Part shown: in pieces, positions 44,357 to 54,220 of the stretch
Numbering within the stretch: the stretch's first letter is position 1
Layout: the number at the start of each line of letters is the position of its first letter
Origin: an uncultured Coriobacteriaceae bacterium
GTDB taxonomy: Bacteria > Actinomycetota > Coriobacteriia > Coriobacteriales > Coriobacteriaceae
DNA: 64,000 nucleotides
Direction of reading: 5' to 3'
Assembly (NCBI GenBank): GCA_944320725.1
Contig: CALUIM010000013.1
Location: 1 to 64,000 of the forward strand
Translations under genes and position numbers: made by a program
Notes under the pieces: model-generated
Databases searched by the model: none
What the model was told of the DNA's origin: nothing
Seen by the model: only the letters and a program-made list of their open reading frames with translations

Positions 44357-45517
44357 ATGCAGTACGGGATACTCGAGTACCTCGAGCGCCAGCTTGCCAC
44401 CTTCGATGAGGTGCCGTTTGGCGCGGTCGATGCTGCGCTGCTGAGCCAGGCGTGTATGCTCGACGCGCCATGGGCGGTCCCGGCGATTCCGGCGGGTGAC
44501 CAGAGGCGGCATGTGCTCGACAAGCTGTTTGCGCACGGCGGGAGGCCGCGAGGGGCCCATTTTCGCGATCTTGCGCGAGCTGAGCGGTTCGATACGTTGC
44601 TGTGCGGCTTCACGCCCACCGAGCTGAAGCGCGAGCTGTTCGGCCTCATTGCAAGCCCGCGGTTTCGCGATCTGGCGCTCTGCGATTACCTGAGCGTTTT
44701 CGATGAGGCATCGCACACGCAGTTCGCCGCTATGACGTTTATCTGGCGCGATGAGTTTGCCTACGTGGGGTTTCGCGGAACCGACACCTCGTTTGCGGGA
44801 TGGCGTGAGAACTTCGACATGGCCTATCGGGAGCCGGTGCGCGCCCAAGCGCTTGCCGCGACATATCTGGATGCGGTTGCGGACCATCTTCCTGAGCGGC
44901 TCTTTGTGGGCGGGCATTCAAAGGGTGGCAACGTGGCGCTCTTTGCGGCCGCGATGTGCCGCGAGGACGTGCGCGCTCGCATCGAGCGCGTGTGGTGCCA
45001 CGATGCGCCGGGTTTCAGGACGGGCTCTTCGGTGCTCGAGCGCGCGGCGCATCTCGCCGAGCGCATCCATATGACGGTGCCGCAGGATTCGCTCGTAGGG
45101 ATGCTGATGGACGTTCCCGTGACCCCGCAGGTTGTGCACAGCGATGCGTTTGGCGGCATCGACCAGCACTCGCTCTTTACCTGGGAGGTTGCGGGAGACG
45201 ATTTTGCCTACGTGGAGCGTGTGGCGGATGCCTCGCGCACCGTGCACGATGCGATCAACGAATGGCTTGCCGCGATGGAGCCCCGGGACGTGGAACGCGT
45301 GGTCGAGGCGCTCTTTGCTGCCGCCGCGGCGAGCGGCGCTGCCGATGCACGGGCGTTTTTGCGGCTTGGGCCCGATACACTCAAAAGCGTGCGCGAGGCC
45401 GCGCGGCGCATCGATGACGCGTCACGCGAGATATTGAGCCAGGCATTGGGCGATCTCGCCGCGATTGCCGTGCGCCGCGCCGGCCGCGATGTGGCCGCCG
45501 CGCTCTTTGGCGAGTGA
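44357..45517 (+). CDS. DUF2974 family alpha/beta-hydrolase-like protein, 386 aa
   Basis: The nucleophile elbow is FVGGHSKGGNVALFAA, and EFAYVGFRGTDTSFAGWREN upstream is the lipase-like block of DUF2974 (Mbeg1-like). The aspartate in CHDAPGF and a histidine near HSDAFG or QHSLFTW could complete a triad. It is cytoplasmic with no signal peptide. The substrate is unknown. The ATG at 44357 has GGAGAGGGG upstream. It ends 15 bases before a convergent ABC gene. Confidence 0.82.
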   Translation: MQYGILEYLERQLATFDEVPFGAVDAALLSQACMLDAPWAVPAIPAGDQRRHVLDKLFAHGGRPRGAHFRDLARAERFDTLLCGFTPTELKRELFGLIASPRFRDLALCDYLSVFDEASHTQFAAMTFIWRDEFAYVGFRGTDTSFAGWRENFDMAYREPVRAQALAATYLDAVADHLPERLFVGGHSKGGNVALFAAAMCREDVRARIERVWCHDAPGFRTGSSVLERAAHLAERIHMTVPQDSLVGMLMDVPVTPQVVHSDAFGGIDQHSLFTWEVAGDDFAYVERVADASRTVHDAINEWLAAMEPRDVERVVEALFAAAAASGAADARAFLRLGPDTLKSVREAARRIDDASREILSQALGDLAAIAVRRAGRDVAAALFGE

Positions 45518-45532
45518 TGCGTGAGGGACGGG

Positions 45533-46396
45533 TTAAGCCGTGTTCCCATCGTGCTCATAGCGGCCGCTCAGGGCATACCAACCGTTGTGCTCGGTCACTT
45601 CGAGCGGTACGCCAAACAGCGCTGTCATCTCGTCGCTGGTGAGCAGCTCGGCCTTGGGGCCATCGGCGAAGACCTCGGCATCTTTGATAAGCAGCACGCG
45701 TCCGATGGCGGGGATGATGTCCTCGGGGTAGTGCGTGACGAGCACCACCGAGCGTCCCTCTTCTGCCAGCACGCGCATGGTGTCGCGCACATGATACATG
45801 CCCTCGGGATCGAGGCCGGTGCAGGGCTCATCGAAGATGAGGACCTTCGGATCGCTGATGAGCTCGCGTGCCACGAGGACGCGGCGCACCTGGCCAGTGG
45901 AAAGCGTCGTGACGTCGCGCTCTGCCAAATCAACGATGTCCAAGCGGTCGAGCGCCTCGAGCGCGCGGGGCATCACGGTGTCGTCGATCTCGGCGCGCAG
46001 CGGCAACCCGAGCGAGCCAAAGAGCCCGCCCGCCACGATCTCGCGCACAGGAAGGTGCACGCGCACCTGGTCGTGCATGGTGGCCGAGACAATGCCGAGC
46101 GCCTGCTTGATATCGGCGAGCACCGGTCGCGCCTGCCCGCGAAAGCGCACCGGCGGCTCGTCGCGGTGGAGCGGGAAGATCTCGCGGGTGAGCAGCTGGA
46201 TGAACGTGGACTTGCCGGCGCCGTTGGGGCCCAAGAGCGCCACGTGCTCGCCCTCGGCAAGATCGAACCGTTCGACGTTTAAAATCGTGCGTCCGGCACG
46301 CACCACCTGGGCCTCGCGTAGCGAAAAGAGTGGCGGTGCGGCGGGCGCGGCCACCTGCGCGCGGCGCTGGGCGTCTTCGATCGTGCAGTGCTCCAT
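45533..46396 (-). CDS. ABC transporter ATP-binding protein (ModF/YlmA-like), 287 aa
   Basis: Walker A is GPNGAGKST (56-64), Walker B is KVLIFDEPCTGLD and the H-loop is LVTHYPEDI. The signature is LSTGQVRR, a mild change from LSGGQ. The long first 25 residues and THYPEDIIPAI resemble the YlmA/ModF-type soluble ATPases. No permease gene is adjacent, so the transport partner is unknown or absent. No ribosome binding site stands out clearly. Confidence 0.82.
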   Translation of the reverse strand: MEHCTIEDAQRRAQVAAPAAPPLFSLREAQVVRAGRTILNVERFDLAEGEHVALLGPNGAGKSTFIQLLTREIFPLHRDEPPVRFRGQARPVLADIKQALGIVSATMHDQVRVHLPVREIVAGGLFGSLGLPLRAEIDDTVMPRALEALDRLDIVDLAERDVTTLSTGQVRRVLVARELISDPKVLIFDEPCTGLDPEGMYHVRDTMRVLAEEGRSVVLVTHYPEDIIPAIGRVLLIKDAEVFADGPKAELLTSDEMTALFGVPLEVTEHNGWYALSGRYEHDGNTA

Positions 46397-46546
46397 GCGA
46401 TGCCTCCGATAGTCGATGTATCTCGCCTACTGTACTACACCATCGTGCGCACGCGTGCATGGCGGAAGCGTTCACCCACCTGTAACCAAGCGCCGGCGCG
46501 CCCGTGCTATTCTTGGACGGTATTGCCAAAAAGAGAGGGGACGCAG

Positions 46547-47767
46547 ATGCCAGAGACGCTCACGCTCGACGCCTTCGAGACGGCGGCCGAGAAGGTCAAG
46601 GAGGTCACGCAGAAGACGGAGCTCATCGAGAGTCCGTATTTCAGCCAGGCCACAGGCAACCGCATCTTCTTCAAGCCCGAGAACATGCAGCGCACCGGCG
46701 CCTACAAGGTGCGCGGCGCGTACTACAAGATCAGCACGCTCTCGCCTGAAGAGCTGGGGCACGGCCTTATCGCGGCAAGCGCCGGCAACCACGCGCAGGG
46801 CGTGGCGTACGCTGCGGCGCGCGCAGGCGTGAAGTCGGTGGTGGTCATGCCCACCACCACGCCGCTCATCAAGGTCGAGCGCACCAAGGGCTACGGCGCC
46901 GAGGTCATCCTCCACGGCGATGTCTACGACGAGTCGTGCGACTTTGCCATGCAGCTTGCCGAGGAGCGCGGCTACACGTTCATCCATCCCTTCAACGATC
47001 CGGTGGTGGCAACCGGCCAGGGCACGATCGCGATGGAGATCGTTCAGGAGTTGCCGCTCGTAGATACCATTCTCGTGCCCGTGGGCGGCGGCGGGCTTGC
47101 GTGCGGCGTGGCGACCTTTGCCAAGCTCTATAACCCCAAGATCCGTGTGATTGGCGTCGAGCCGGAGGGTGCGCCCTCGCTTACGGCGGCGCTCGAGGCG
47201 GGGCATCCGGTGCGCCTGCCGAGTGCCAACACCATTGCCGATGGCACAGCTGTCCTCGAGGTGGGCGATGCGGTGTTCCCGTATCTCAAGGACAACCTCG
47301 ACGACGTTATCACGGTGCCCGACGAGGAGCTTATCGTGGCGTTCCTCGATATGGTGGAGAACCACAAGATGATTGTCGAGAACTCGGGCCTGCTGACCGT
47401 GGCGGCGCTCAAGCACCTGCCCGCCGAGAACCGTCGTATCGCTGCGATTCTCTCGGGCGGCAACATGGATGTCATCACCATGTCGTCGGTGGTGCAGCAC
47501 GGCCTCATCCAGCGCGACCGCATCTTCACGATCTCTGTGCTGCTGCCCGATCGCCCCGGTATGCTGCTGGGCGTGGCGGGTATCATCGCCGAGCAGAACG
47601 GCAACGTGATCAAGCTCGAGCACAACCAGTTCGTGAGCACCAACCGCAACGCCGCGGTAGAGCTGCGCGTTACCATCGAGGCGTATGGTACCGACCACAA
47701 GAACCAAATCGTGGCAGCGCTCGAGGCGGGCGGCTTTAAGCCCTCCATCGTGCAGACCTCGCTCTAG
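46547..47767 (+). CDS. ilvA: threonine ammonia-lyase with ACT domain, 406 aa
   Basis: The PLP lysine is K54 in RTGAYKVRGA, and the phosphate-binding GGGGLACGVATF is in place. A single ACT domain occupies the last 80 residues (RIFTISVLLPDRPGMLLGVA). The short form with one ACT domain (about 400 aa) is common in Gram-positives and makes 2-oxobutanoate for isoleucine. With ilvD-ilvB-ilvN-ilvC nearby this fits biosynthesis. I chose the ATG at 46547; the reading frame is open far upstream but without family similarity. Confidence 0.92.
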   Translation: MPETLTLDAFETAAEKVKEVTQKTELIESPYFSQATGNRIFFKPENMQRTGAYKVRGAYYKISTLSPEELGHGLIAASAGNHAQGVAYAAARAGVKSVVVMPTTTPLIKVERTKGYGAEVILHGDVYDESCDFAMQLAEERGYTFIHPFNDPVVATGQGTIAMEIVQELPLVDTILVPVGGGGLACGVATFAKLYNPKIRVIGVEPEGAPSLTAALEAGHPVRLPSANTIADGTAVLEVGDAVFPYLKDNLDDVITVPDEELIVAFLDMVENHKMIVENSGLLTVAALKHLPAENRRIAAILSGGNMDVITMSSVVQHGLIQRDRIFTISVLLPDRPGMLLGVAGIIAEQNGNVIKLEHNQFVSTNRNAAVELRVTIEAYGTDHKNQIVAALEAGGFKPSIVQTSL

Positions 47768-47791
47768 GGGCTCGCGGGCGGAGCCTGTTCG

Positions 47792-49333
47792 CTATTGGTA
47801 TCTGGCGAGCGCGTCCCAGAAGATCGCGCCATCGGTGCGATAGGGTACGAACGCGGAGCCCACGTGTTGTAGCGCCTCGTCGCCCTTGCCGAGCAGTGCC
47901 ACAACTGTGCGCTCGGGGCTCGTGCAAGCAAGCTCGACCGCGCGGCAAATCGCATCCTCGCGGTCACAGATGATTTCATACGGGGTGCCGGCCGGCGTTG
48001 CAGCGGCCATCTCGGCGCAGATTGCGGTGGGCTCTTCGTGGGCGGGATCCTCTTCCGTGAAGATGAGCGTATCGGCCCAGCGCGCTGCTTCCTGCGGGAG
48101 CTCATGGCGGCGTTCCTGCGCCTTGCCGCCCGGCGCACCGAGCACCACGACGATGCGCCGGGCGGGAAACTCCTTTGCAAGCGAGGAGAAGAGTCCCTGG
48201 TAGGAAAGCTTGTTGTGGGCATAGTCCACGAGACCCACCACGTGTGGCTCGTTGCCGCCCTCGACGGCGGGCACGAGCAGCTCCATGCGTCCGGGCACCT
48301 GCGCGCGGCTCAGCGCATGCACGATGCGCTCGCGGTCCACGCCAACAAGCTCGGCGATGGCAATCGCGGCAAGTGCGTTATCCACATTGAACAGCCCCGG
48401 CATGGCCAGCTGCACCTGTGCCTTCCACGTGGGGGTGTGTACGCAAAACTGCACACGACCCAGCGAGGTGGTGATATCGCTTGCCCAAACGGTGGCGCCC
48501 TCACGTCCAGATGCAGAGAACGTGACCATCTGCTCGCAGGATGCGGCGCGGGCGAGTACCTCGTCAACATGCTCGGTATCGAGGTTCACCACCGCGACGC
48601 GCGTCTGGTCGAACATGCTCAGCTTCGAGGCGAAATAGTCCTCGAACGTGGGGTGCTCGACCGGCGAGATGTGGTCGCGCCCAATGTTTAGGAAGCATCC
48701 GATGTCGAACGTGAGCCCCACCACACGCTCATACTTGAGCGCCTGGCTCGAGACCTCCATATCGAGGTAGGGAAGGCCCGCCGTGCGCATGTTTGCGATG
48801 AGGCGCCATAGGTCGGGCGACTCGGGCGTGGTGTTAACGCTTTCAATCTCGGTGAGGCCGTCGTAGGTGTTGATCGACCCGATGACACCGGTGCCCGATC
48901 CCGGTACCGTGCCATCAAGGATGGTGCGCAGCATGTACGACACCGTGGACTTGCCTTTGGTGCCGGTGATGCCAATAACGGTGAGGTCGCGGTCGGGGTG
49001 GCCCCACGCCGCCGCGGAAACCAATGCCATCGCATGGCGCACGTCATGCGTGATGAGGGCTGGCACGCCGGGCGTGGCAGCCTCGAGCTCATCCGCGAGC
49101 TCTTCGGCGCAAAGATAGGCAACCGCTCCGCGCTCGATCGCGCCGGCGAGGTATGCCGGCTTGAACGCCGCCCCCTTGCACACGAAGAGGTGTCCGGGCT
49201 GTACGATGCGCGAGTCGCAATCGGCGCCCGTGATGGGTGTCGAGTGGGTGGCATCGGTTGCGTTGCGTGTGCCTGCAAGCAGGTTGTGCTCGGCTAAGAG
49301 CGCAGCGAGCGAGGCGAAAGTCACCGTATCCAT
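47792..49333 (-). CDS. murE: UDP-MurNAc-tripeptide synthetase (MurE-type Mur ligase), 513 aa
   Basis: The ATP site is VIGITGTKGKSTVSYML, and substrate blocks NTTPESPDLWRLI and LDMEVSSQALKYERV are present. The motif that selects meso-diaminopimelate (DNPR) is replaced by EDPAHEEP, so the third residue added is more likely lysine or ornithine. It adds the diamino acid to UDP-MurNAc-Ala-Glu in the cytoplasm. I chose the ATG at 49333; the frame continues upstream antisense to ilvD with no similarity. The ribosome binding site is poor. Confidence 0.88.
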   Translation of the reverse strand: MDTVTFASLAALLAEHNLLAGTRNATDATHSTPITGADCDSRIVQPGHLFVCKGAAFKPAYLAGAIERGAVAYLCAEELADELEAATPGVPALITHDVRHAMALVSAAAWGHPDRDLTVIGITGTKGKSTVSYMLRTILDGTVPGSGTGVIGSINTYDGLTEIESVNTTPESPDLWRLIANMRTAGLPYLDMEVSSQALKYERVVGLTFDIGCFLNIGRDHISPVEHPTFEDYFASKLSMFDQTRVAVVNLDTEHVDEVLARAASCEQMVTFSASGREGATVWASDITTSLGRVQFCVHTPTWKAQVQLAMPGLFNVDNALAAIAIAELVGVDRERIVHALSRAQVPGRMELLVPAVEGGNEPHVVGLVDYAHNKLSYQGLFSSLAKEFPARRIVVVLGAPGGKAQERRHELPQEAARWADTLIFTEEDPAHEEPTAICAEMAAATPAGTPYEIICDREDAICRAVELACTSPERTVVALLGKGDEALQHVGSAFVPYRTDGAIFWDALARYQ

Positions 49334-49464
49334 AGGTTGAAGTATACGAAGTTTTTGCCCTGGGGTGGCGAAGTGCCGCTCACCGATAATTCTGTTTCGA
49401 GACCGTTTCATGTTGCGGTGTCTTACCTGCGGCATTGGCATTGGACGGAGAATGAACAAACTCA

Positions 49465-49714
49465 GCAAATGCGATGACAGGGCGAGTACCGGACGTACGT
49501 GCCACAGCGAGCGGGGGAGCGTGAGAACCCGCGGCGAACGGTCGGGAACACACCCTCGAGCTGCTCGGCTGAACGCATGCCCCACGCGCGAGCGAACCTC
49601 GTGACGGAACGGATGCCTGTACGCCGCGCCGTAAGCCCCCGTTACGGGCATCGAGAGCGCCTGTTCCTCGCTTGTTCGAGTACCGAGGTACCTGTTTGGG
49701 AAGCGAGGTTCTAC
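49465..49714 (+). promoter_or_regulatory. T-box-like leader of the ilv operon, with SD-sequestering stem
   Basis: In order: GATGACAGGGCGAGTA (stem I base with AGTA), CAGCGAGCGGGGGAGCGTGA (distal loop), GGGAACACACCCTCGAG (specifier side), GTAAGCCCCCGTTACGGGC (stem II/III region) and GAGAGCG. These follow the T-box order. The end forms CCTCGCTT (49666-49673) with AAGCGAGG (49701-49708), which hides the ribosome binding site of ilvD, implying control of translation. By alignment with glyQS-type leaders the specifier would be ACA at 49550-49552. I could not find the full 14-base T-box consensus. Confidence 0.7.
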
Positions 49715-51379
49715 ATGCAGATGCGCAGCGATGCCGTGAAGAAGGGGTTGGCGCGAGCGCCCCACCGAAGTCTCCTCAAGGCCGACGGCCTCACCGATGA
49801 AGAACTCGAGCGACCGCTTGTAGCGGTGGTCTCGGCGCAAAACGAGGTTATTCCCGGACATTTGCACCTTCAGCAGATCGCCGATGCCGTGAAGGCCGGT
49901 GTGCGCATGGCCGGCGGCACGCCGCTGCAGATCAACACCATCGGCGTGTGCGACGGCATCGCTATGAACCACGAGGGCATGCACTACAGCCTGGTGTCGC
50001 GCGAGGTCATCGCCGACTCCGTGGAGTGTGCCATCCAGGGGCACCAGTTCGACGCGATGGTGCTCATTCCCTCCTGCGACAAGATCGTGCCCGGCATGCT
50101 CATCGCCGCGGCGCGCCTGAACATCCCTACGATGCTCGTATCGGGCGGCCCCATGCTCGCGGGCCACGACAAGTGCGGACACCAGACCGACCTCAACACG
50201 CTCTTCGACGCCGTGGGCCAGGTTACCGCTGGCACCATGACGCCTGAGGAATGCGCATGGCTCGAGAACACTGCCTGCCCCACCTGCGGTAGTTGCTCGG
50301 GCATGTTCACCGCGAACTCCATTTGCTGCCTTGCCGAGGCGCTTGGCTTGGCGCTCCCCGGCAACGGCACGGTTCCCGCCGTGTTCTCCGAGCGCATTCG
50401 CCTGGCCAAGCAAACGGGCATGAAGGTCATGGAGCTTGTTGAGCAGGGCATCTGCGCGCTCGACATCCTGTCGGTCGATGCCGTGTACAACGGCATGGTG
50501 CTCGACATGGCCTTCGGCGGTTCCACCAACACGATGCTGCACCTCACCGCTATTGCACAGGCGGCTGGGTGCCCCGTCACCATGGAGGACTGGGACCGCG
50601 TGAGCGCCAAGACCCCCAACATCGTGCGCATCGCGCCGGCCGGCCCGCTGCACATCGAGGACCTCAACGCCGTGGGCGGCATCTCCGCAATCATGGGCGA
50701 GCTGGGGCGCGGCGGGCTCTTGCACGGCGGCGCGCTCACCTGCCACGGCACGGTTGACGAGTGGGTTGCGGCGGCGCCGGCGGCAGACGGCGAGATTGTC
50801 CGCACGCTCGATCGTGCCTATTCGCCCATTGGTGGCCTCAAGGTCATGCAGGGCAACCTCGCCCCCAGCTGCGGCGTGGTCAAGCGTTCTGCCTGCGCGC
50901 CCGAGATGTATACGCATTCCGGCCCGGCTCGCGTGTTTAACAGCGAGGAAGAGGCGTGCGAGGCCATCTTCGGCGGCAAGATCAAACCCGGCGACGTCGT
51001 GGTGATTCGCTACGAGGGCCCGGCGGGTGGTCCAGGTATGCGCGAGATGCTCACGCCCACCTCGGCCATCTGCGGCATGGGGCTCGACAAATCGGTGGCC
51101 CTCATCACCGACGGGCGCTTCTCCGGCGCCTCCAAGGGCCCGTGCATTGGCCACGTCTCGCCCGAGGCGGCCGCAGGCGGTCCCATCGCGCTTGTCGAGG
51201 AAGGCGACATCATCGACATCGACATCGAGGCGGGCGCGCTCAACGTGCGCGTGTCGGATGACGAGCTCGCTCGTCGTCGCGCCGCATGGCAGCCGCCTGC
51301 ACCGAAATATACCAGCGGCGTGCTTTCGCGCTACGCAAAGCTCGTCACGAGCGCCGATAAGGGGGCGTATCTCTCATGA
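49715..51379 (+). CDS. ilvD: dihydroxy-acid dehydratase, 554 aa
   Basis: The iron-sulfur cysteines are in [23 protein letters not shown] and [13 protein letters not shown]. The end block [20 protein letters not shown] holds the active-site serine region. The enzyme makes the 2-oxo acids of valine and isoleucine. GCGAGG precedes the ATG at 49715 and can be masked by the leader hairpin. The stop overlaps the ilvB start (ATGA). Length is normal. Confidence 0.95.
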   Translation: MQMRSDAVKKGLARAPHRSLLKADGLTDEELERPLVAVVSAQNEVIPGHLHLQQIADAVKAGVRMAGGTPLQINTIGVCDGIAMNHEGMHYSLVSREVIADSVECAIQGHQFDAMVLIPSCDKIVPGMLIAAARLNIPTMLVSGGPMLAGHDKCGHQTDLNTLFDAVGQVTAGTMTPEECAWLENTACPTCGSCSGMFTANSICCLAEALGLALPGNGTVPAVFSERIRLAKQTGMKVMELVEQGICALDILSVDAVYNGMVLDMAFGGSTNTMLHLTAIAQAAGCPVTMEDWDRVSAKTPNIVRIAPAGPLHIEDLNAVGGISAIMGELGRGGLLHGGALTCHGTVDEWVAAAPAADGEIVRTLDRAYSPIGGLKVMQGNLAPSCGVVKRSACAPEMYTHSGPARVFNSEEEACEAIFGGKIKPGDVVVIRYEGPAGGPGMREMLTPTSAICGMGLDKSVALITDGRFSGASKGPCIGHVSPEAAAGGPIALVEEGDIIDIDIEAGALNVRVSDDELARRRAAWQPPAPKYTSGVLSRYAKLVTSADKGAYLS

Positions 51380-53508
51380 CCGATTCCAAGCAGACCGCGC
51401 AGGCGCCCATCGCCGGCAGCCCGCGCACCCCGGACATGTCGGACGACATCCGCCAGCATGTGTGCGCAAGCGCGATGCGCCCGCAAGACGGCGCCGGCGA
51501 CGGCACCACGCGCGAGGAGCGTCTGGCCTTGAAGGAGCTCGCAATCTCGGGCAAGCCGTTTGGCCCCGGCAGCCATACCGATAAAGAGGGCAAGGAGATG
51601 ACCGGCGCGGCCGCGATCATCGCGTCGCTCGAGGCCGAGGGTGTCGACACGGTCTTCGGCTATCCCGGCGGTCAGGCCATCAAGCTCTACGATGCGCTCT
51701 ACGACTCCACCAAGATCCATCACATTCTCGCCCGCCACGAGCAGGCTGCGGTCCATGAAGCCGACGGCTACGCGCGCGCCACGGGCAAGGTGGGCGTGGT
51801 CTTTGTGACCTCGGGCCCCGGTGCCACCAACACCGTGACGGGCATCGCCACGGCCTACATGGACTCCGTGCCGCTCGTGGTTATCTCGGGTCAGGTAACA
51901 CGCGGCGTCATTGGTACCGATGCCTTCCAAGAGGCCGATATCGTGGGCATCACGATGCCGGTGGTGAAGCACAGCTACCTGCTGCAGAGCAACGATGACC
52001 TCACGCGCACGTTCCGCGAGGCGTTCTACATCGCCTCCACCGGACGCCCGGGCCCCGTGCTTATCGATATCCCCAGCGACCTGGCGGGCGAGCAGATGGT
52101 ATTCCACTACCCCGACCAGGTGGATATCCCCAGCTATCGCCCCACGTATCGCGGCAACGCCAAGCAGGTCAAGCAGGCGGTCGAGCTCATTCGCTCCTCG
52201 AAGCGCCCCGTGATCATCGCTGGCGGTGGCTGCGTGACGAGCCATGCCTGCAACGAGGTGGTCGAGCTCGCCGAGAAGATGCAGATTCCCGTGGTTACCA
52301 CGCTCATTGGCAAGGCAGCCGTGCCGTGCTCCAACCCGCTCAACCTGGGCCCCGTGGGCATGCACGGCTCCAAGTACGCCAACATGGCCATGACGGAGTG
52401 CGACCTCATCATCGCCGTGGGCGCGCGCTTCTCCGACCGCGTGACGGGCAAGCTTTCCGAGTTTGCGCCGCATGCCAAGGTCATCCATATCGATATCGAT
52501 CCTGCCGAGATTGGCAAGGTGCGCGACCCGCAGGTGCCCATTGTGGGCGATGCCCGCAACGTGGTTGCCGCGATCAACGAGCGGCTCGACCGCGTGGGCG
52601 CTACGCCGCAGGACGAGGAGTGGGTGAAGACCGTCTTCGAGTGGCGCGAGCGCTGGCCGTTTTATACCGAAGACTTCGTCGACTACCCCGATCGCATCGC
52701 TCCCGAGCAGGTGCTCGAGGCGCTCTCGACCAAGCTCGATCCGCATGCGAGCGTGGTTACCACCGAGGTGGGTCAGCATCAGATGTGGGCGCACCAGCAT
52801 ATCCATCGCGAGGAGTCGCGTACGTTCATCTCCTCCGGCGGTCTGGGCACTATGGGCTTCGGCTTCCCCGCGGCCATTGGCGCCAAGATCGGGCGACCTG
52901 GCGCCCAGGTGGTTTGCATCGCCGGCGACGGTTCGCTGCAGATGAACATCCAGGAGATGGCCACGGCCATTGGCAACGGTGTCGCGGTAAAGGTGCTGCT
53001 CATCGACAACAACGCGCTGGGCATGGTGCACCAGTGGCAGCGCCTGTTCTATCACGAGCGCTATAGCTGCACCGAGTTCACGGCGAACCCCGATTTCGTG
53101 AAGCTCGCCGAGGCGTATGGCTGGGATGCCGAGCGTATCAACCATCCCGACCAGATCGACGGCGCACTCGATCGCATGCTCGCGAGCGACCGTCCGTACC
53201 TGCTCGACGTGATCATCCCCACAGCGCAGACCGTCTACCCCATGGTCGCTCCCGGCGCCGCCATCGACGACATCATCGGCGCGATCGACGTGACGCTCGG
53301 CGGTGTGCGCGTGACCGAGAAGGGCATGAGTCCCGCCGGCGAGACCGCGGGCACCGTGGCCGAGCCGCTGCCCCTGAACGAGCAGACCGAGGGCGCATTC
53401 CGCACCTCGGGCGCCACGCGCGTGTCCGATGCCATGACGGGTGCCGAGCAGCGCCCCGCTGCGGCCGATGCCGCCTTGGATGCCCAGGCTCCGAAGGGAG
53501 GCGAGTGA
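51376..53508 (+). CDS. ilvB: acetolactate synthase large subunit with long terminal extensions, 710 aa
   Basis: The catalytic glutamate is in [16 protein letters not shown] and the TPP-binding block is [20 protein letters not shown]. The usual protein (about 560-600 aa) begins at [20 protein letters not shown], here residue 75 (ATG at 51598, with GAGGG upstream). The ATG at 51376 overlaps the ilvD stop, so translation probably starts there and adds 74 residues unlike the family. The last 70 residues are also extra, Ala/Glu/Thr-rich. It condenses pyruvate or 2-oxobutanoate in valine and isoleucine synthesis. The true start needs testing. Confidence 0.9.
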   Translation: MTDSKQTAQAPIAGSPRTPDMSDDIRQHVCASAMRPQDGAGDGTTREERLALKELAISGKPFGPGSHTDKEGKEMTGAAAIIASLEAEGVDTVFGYPGGQAIKLYDALYDSTKIHHILARHEQAAVHEADGYARATGKVGVVFVTSGPGATNTVTGIATAYMDSVPLVVISGQVTRGVIGTDAFQEADIVGITMPVVKHSYLLQSNDDLTRTFREAFYIASTGRPGPVLIDIPSDLAGEQMVFHYPDQVDIPSYRPTYRGNAKQVKQAVELIRSSKRPVIIAGGGCVTSHACNEVVELAEKMQIPVVTTLIGKAAVPCSNPLNLGPVGMHGSKYANMAMTECDLIIAVGARFSDRVTGKLSEFAPHAKVIHIDIDPAEIGKVRDPQVPIVGDARNVVAAINERLDRVGATPQDEEWVKTVFEWRERWPFYTEDFVDYPDRIAPEQVLEALSTKLDPHASVVTTEVGQHQMWAHQHIHREESRTFISSGGLGTMGFGFPAAIGAKIGRPGAQVVCIAGDGSLQMNIQEMATAIGNGVAVKVLLIDNNALGMVHQWQRLFYHERYSCTEFTANPDFVKLAEAYGWDAERINHPDQIDGALDRMLASDRPYLLDVIIPTAQTVYPMVAPGAAIDDIIGAIDVTLGGVRVTEKGMSPAGETAGTVAEPLPLNEQTEGAFRTSGATRVSDAMTGAEQRPAAADAALDAQAPKGGE

Positions 53509-53509
53509 G

Positions 53510-53995
53510 ATGAAGTACATCCTCTCCATCCTCGTCGAGAACAAGCCCGGCGTGCTCTCCCGCGTGACCGGCCTCATTAGCCGCCGTGGCTTCAACATCG
53601 ATTCGCTCACGGTGGCACCCACCGAGGACGTGACGATGAGCCGCATGACCATCATCGTGAACGCCGATGAGGTCGCCTACGAGCAGCTCACCAAGCAGCT
53701 GCACAAGCTCGTTTCGGTGTACAAGATCTCCGACCTCACCGAAGAGGACGCCATCGAGCGCGAACTCGTGCTGTTCAAGGTGGTCGCTCCGCCCGATCGG
53801 CGCCACGAGATCATCGAGATCGCCAATATCTTCCGTGCGAACATCGTCGACGTGGGCAAGAATTCGCTCACCGTCGAGGCGACCGGTACGGCGAGCAAGC
53901 TCGATGCGATGGAAGACCTTTTCCGCAGCTACGGCATCCGCCAGCTCACGCGTACCGGCAAGATCGCGATGAGCCGTGGCGCGCGAGACGCCTAA
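53510..53995 (+). CDS. ilvN: acetolactate synthase regulatory subunit, 161 aa
   Basis: The ACT domain at the start (YILSILVENKPGVLSRVTGL, SRRGFNIDSLTVAPTEDVTM) binds valine for feedback control, and the C-terminal domain (RRHEIIEIANIFRANIVDVG) is the usual second half. GGGAGG precedes the ATG at 53510, which lies one base after the ilvB stop. Length is normal. Confidence 0.94.
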   Translation: MKYILSILVENKPGVLSRVTGLISRRGFNIDSLTVAPTEDVTMSRMTIIVNADEVAYEQLTKQLHKLVSVYKISDLTEEDAIERELVLFKVVAPPDRRHEIIEIANIFRANIVDVGKNSLTVEATGTASKLDAMEDLFRSYGIRQLTRTGKIAMSRGARDA

Positions 53996-53996
53996 G

Positions 53997-54124
53997 CGCG
54001 CTGGGCTGCCGGGTGGCGCTTCGTCGCCCGCTTCGGGCAGTCCTGGCTCGCTCGGAGGCGCCACCGGCGCCTCCGGCTCGTGCGGAACTTGCGGTCGCCG
54101 AAGCGCCATCCGGCAGCCTGCGCG
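53997..54124 (+). promoter_or_regulatory. multi-branched RNA structure in the ilvN-ilvC spacer
   Basis: The outer arms 53997-54023 and 54099-54124 pair over about 25 bases with two irregularities. They enclose GCCCG-CTT-CGGGC (54025-54037) and a perfect 10-bp stem CGGAGGCGCC-ACC-GGCGCCTCCG (54053-54075). The structure begins two bases after the ilvN stop. No T-run follows. It could be an RNA stability or processing element, a partial terminator, or a repetitive extragenic palindrome. Confidence 0.65.
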
Positions 54125-54220
54125 ATCGAGCGTCCGTACGAGCCAACATCAGGGTTTTACCGCGTCTGCGCGGTGGCCATATAAGACAGGGTTTTCAACC
54201 GCAAGGTAAGGAGTTTCAAC

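Noticed and set aside
47792-51154. A 1120-aa minus-strand frame containing MurE at its end
   Set aside because: The front two-thirds is antisense to ilvD and is Gly/His/Arg-rich without family similarity; only the MurE part is real.
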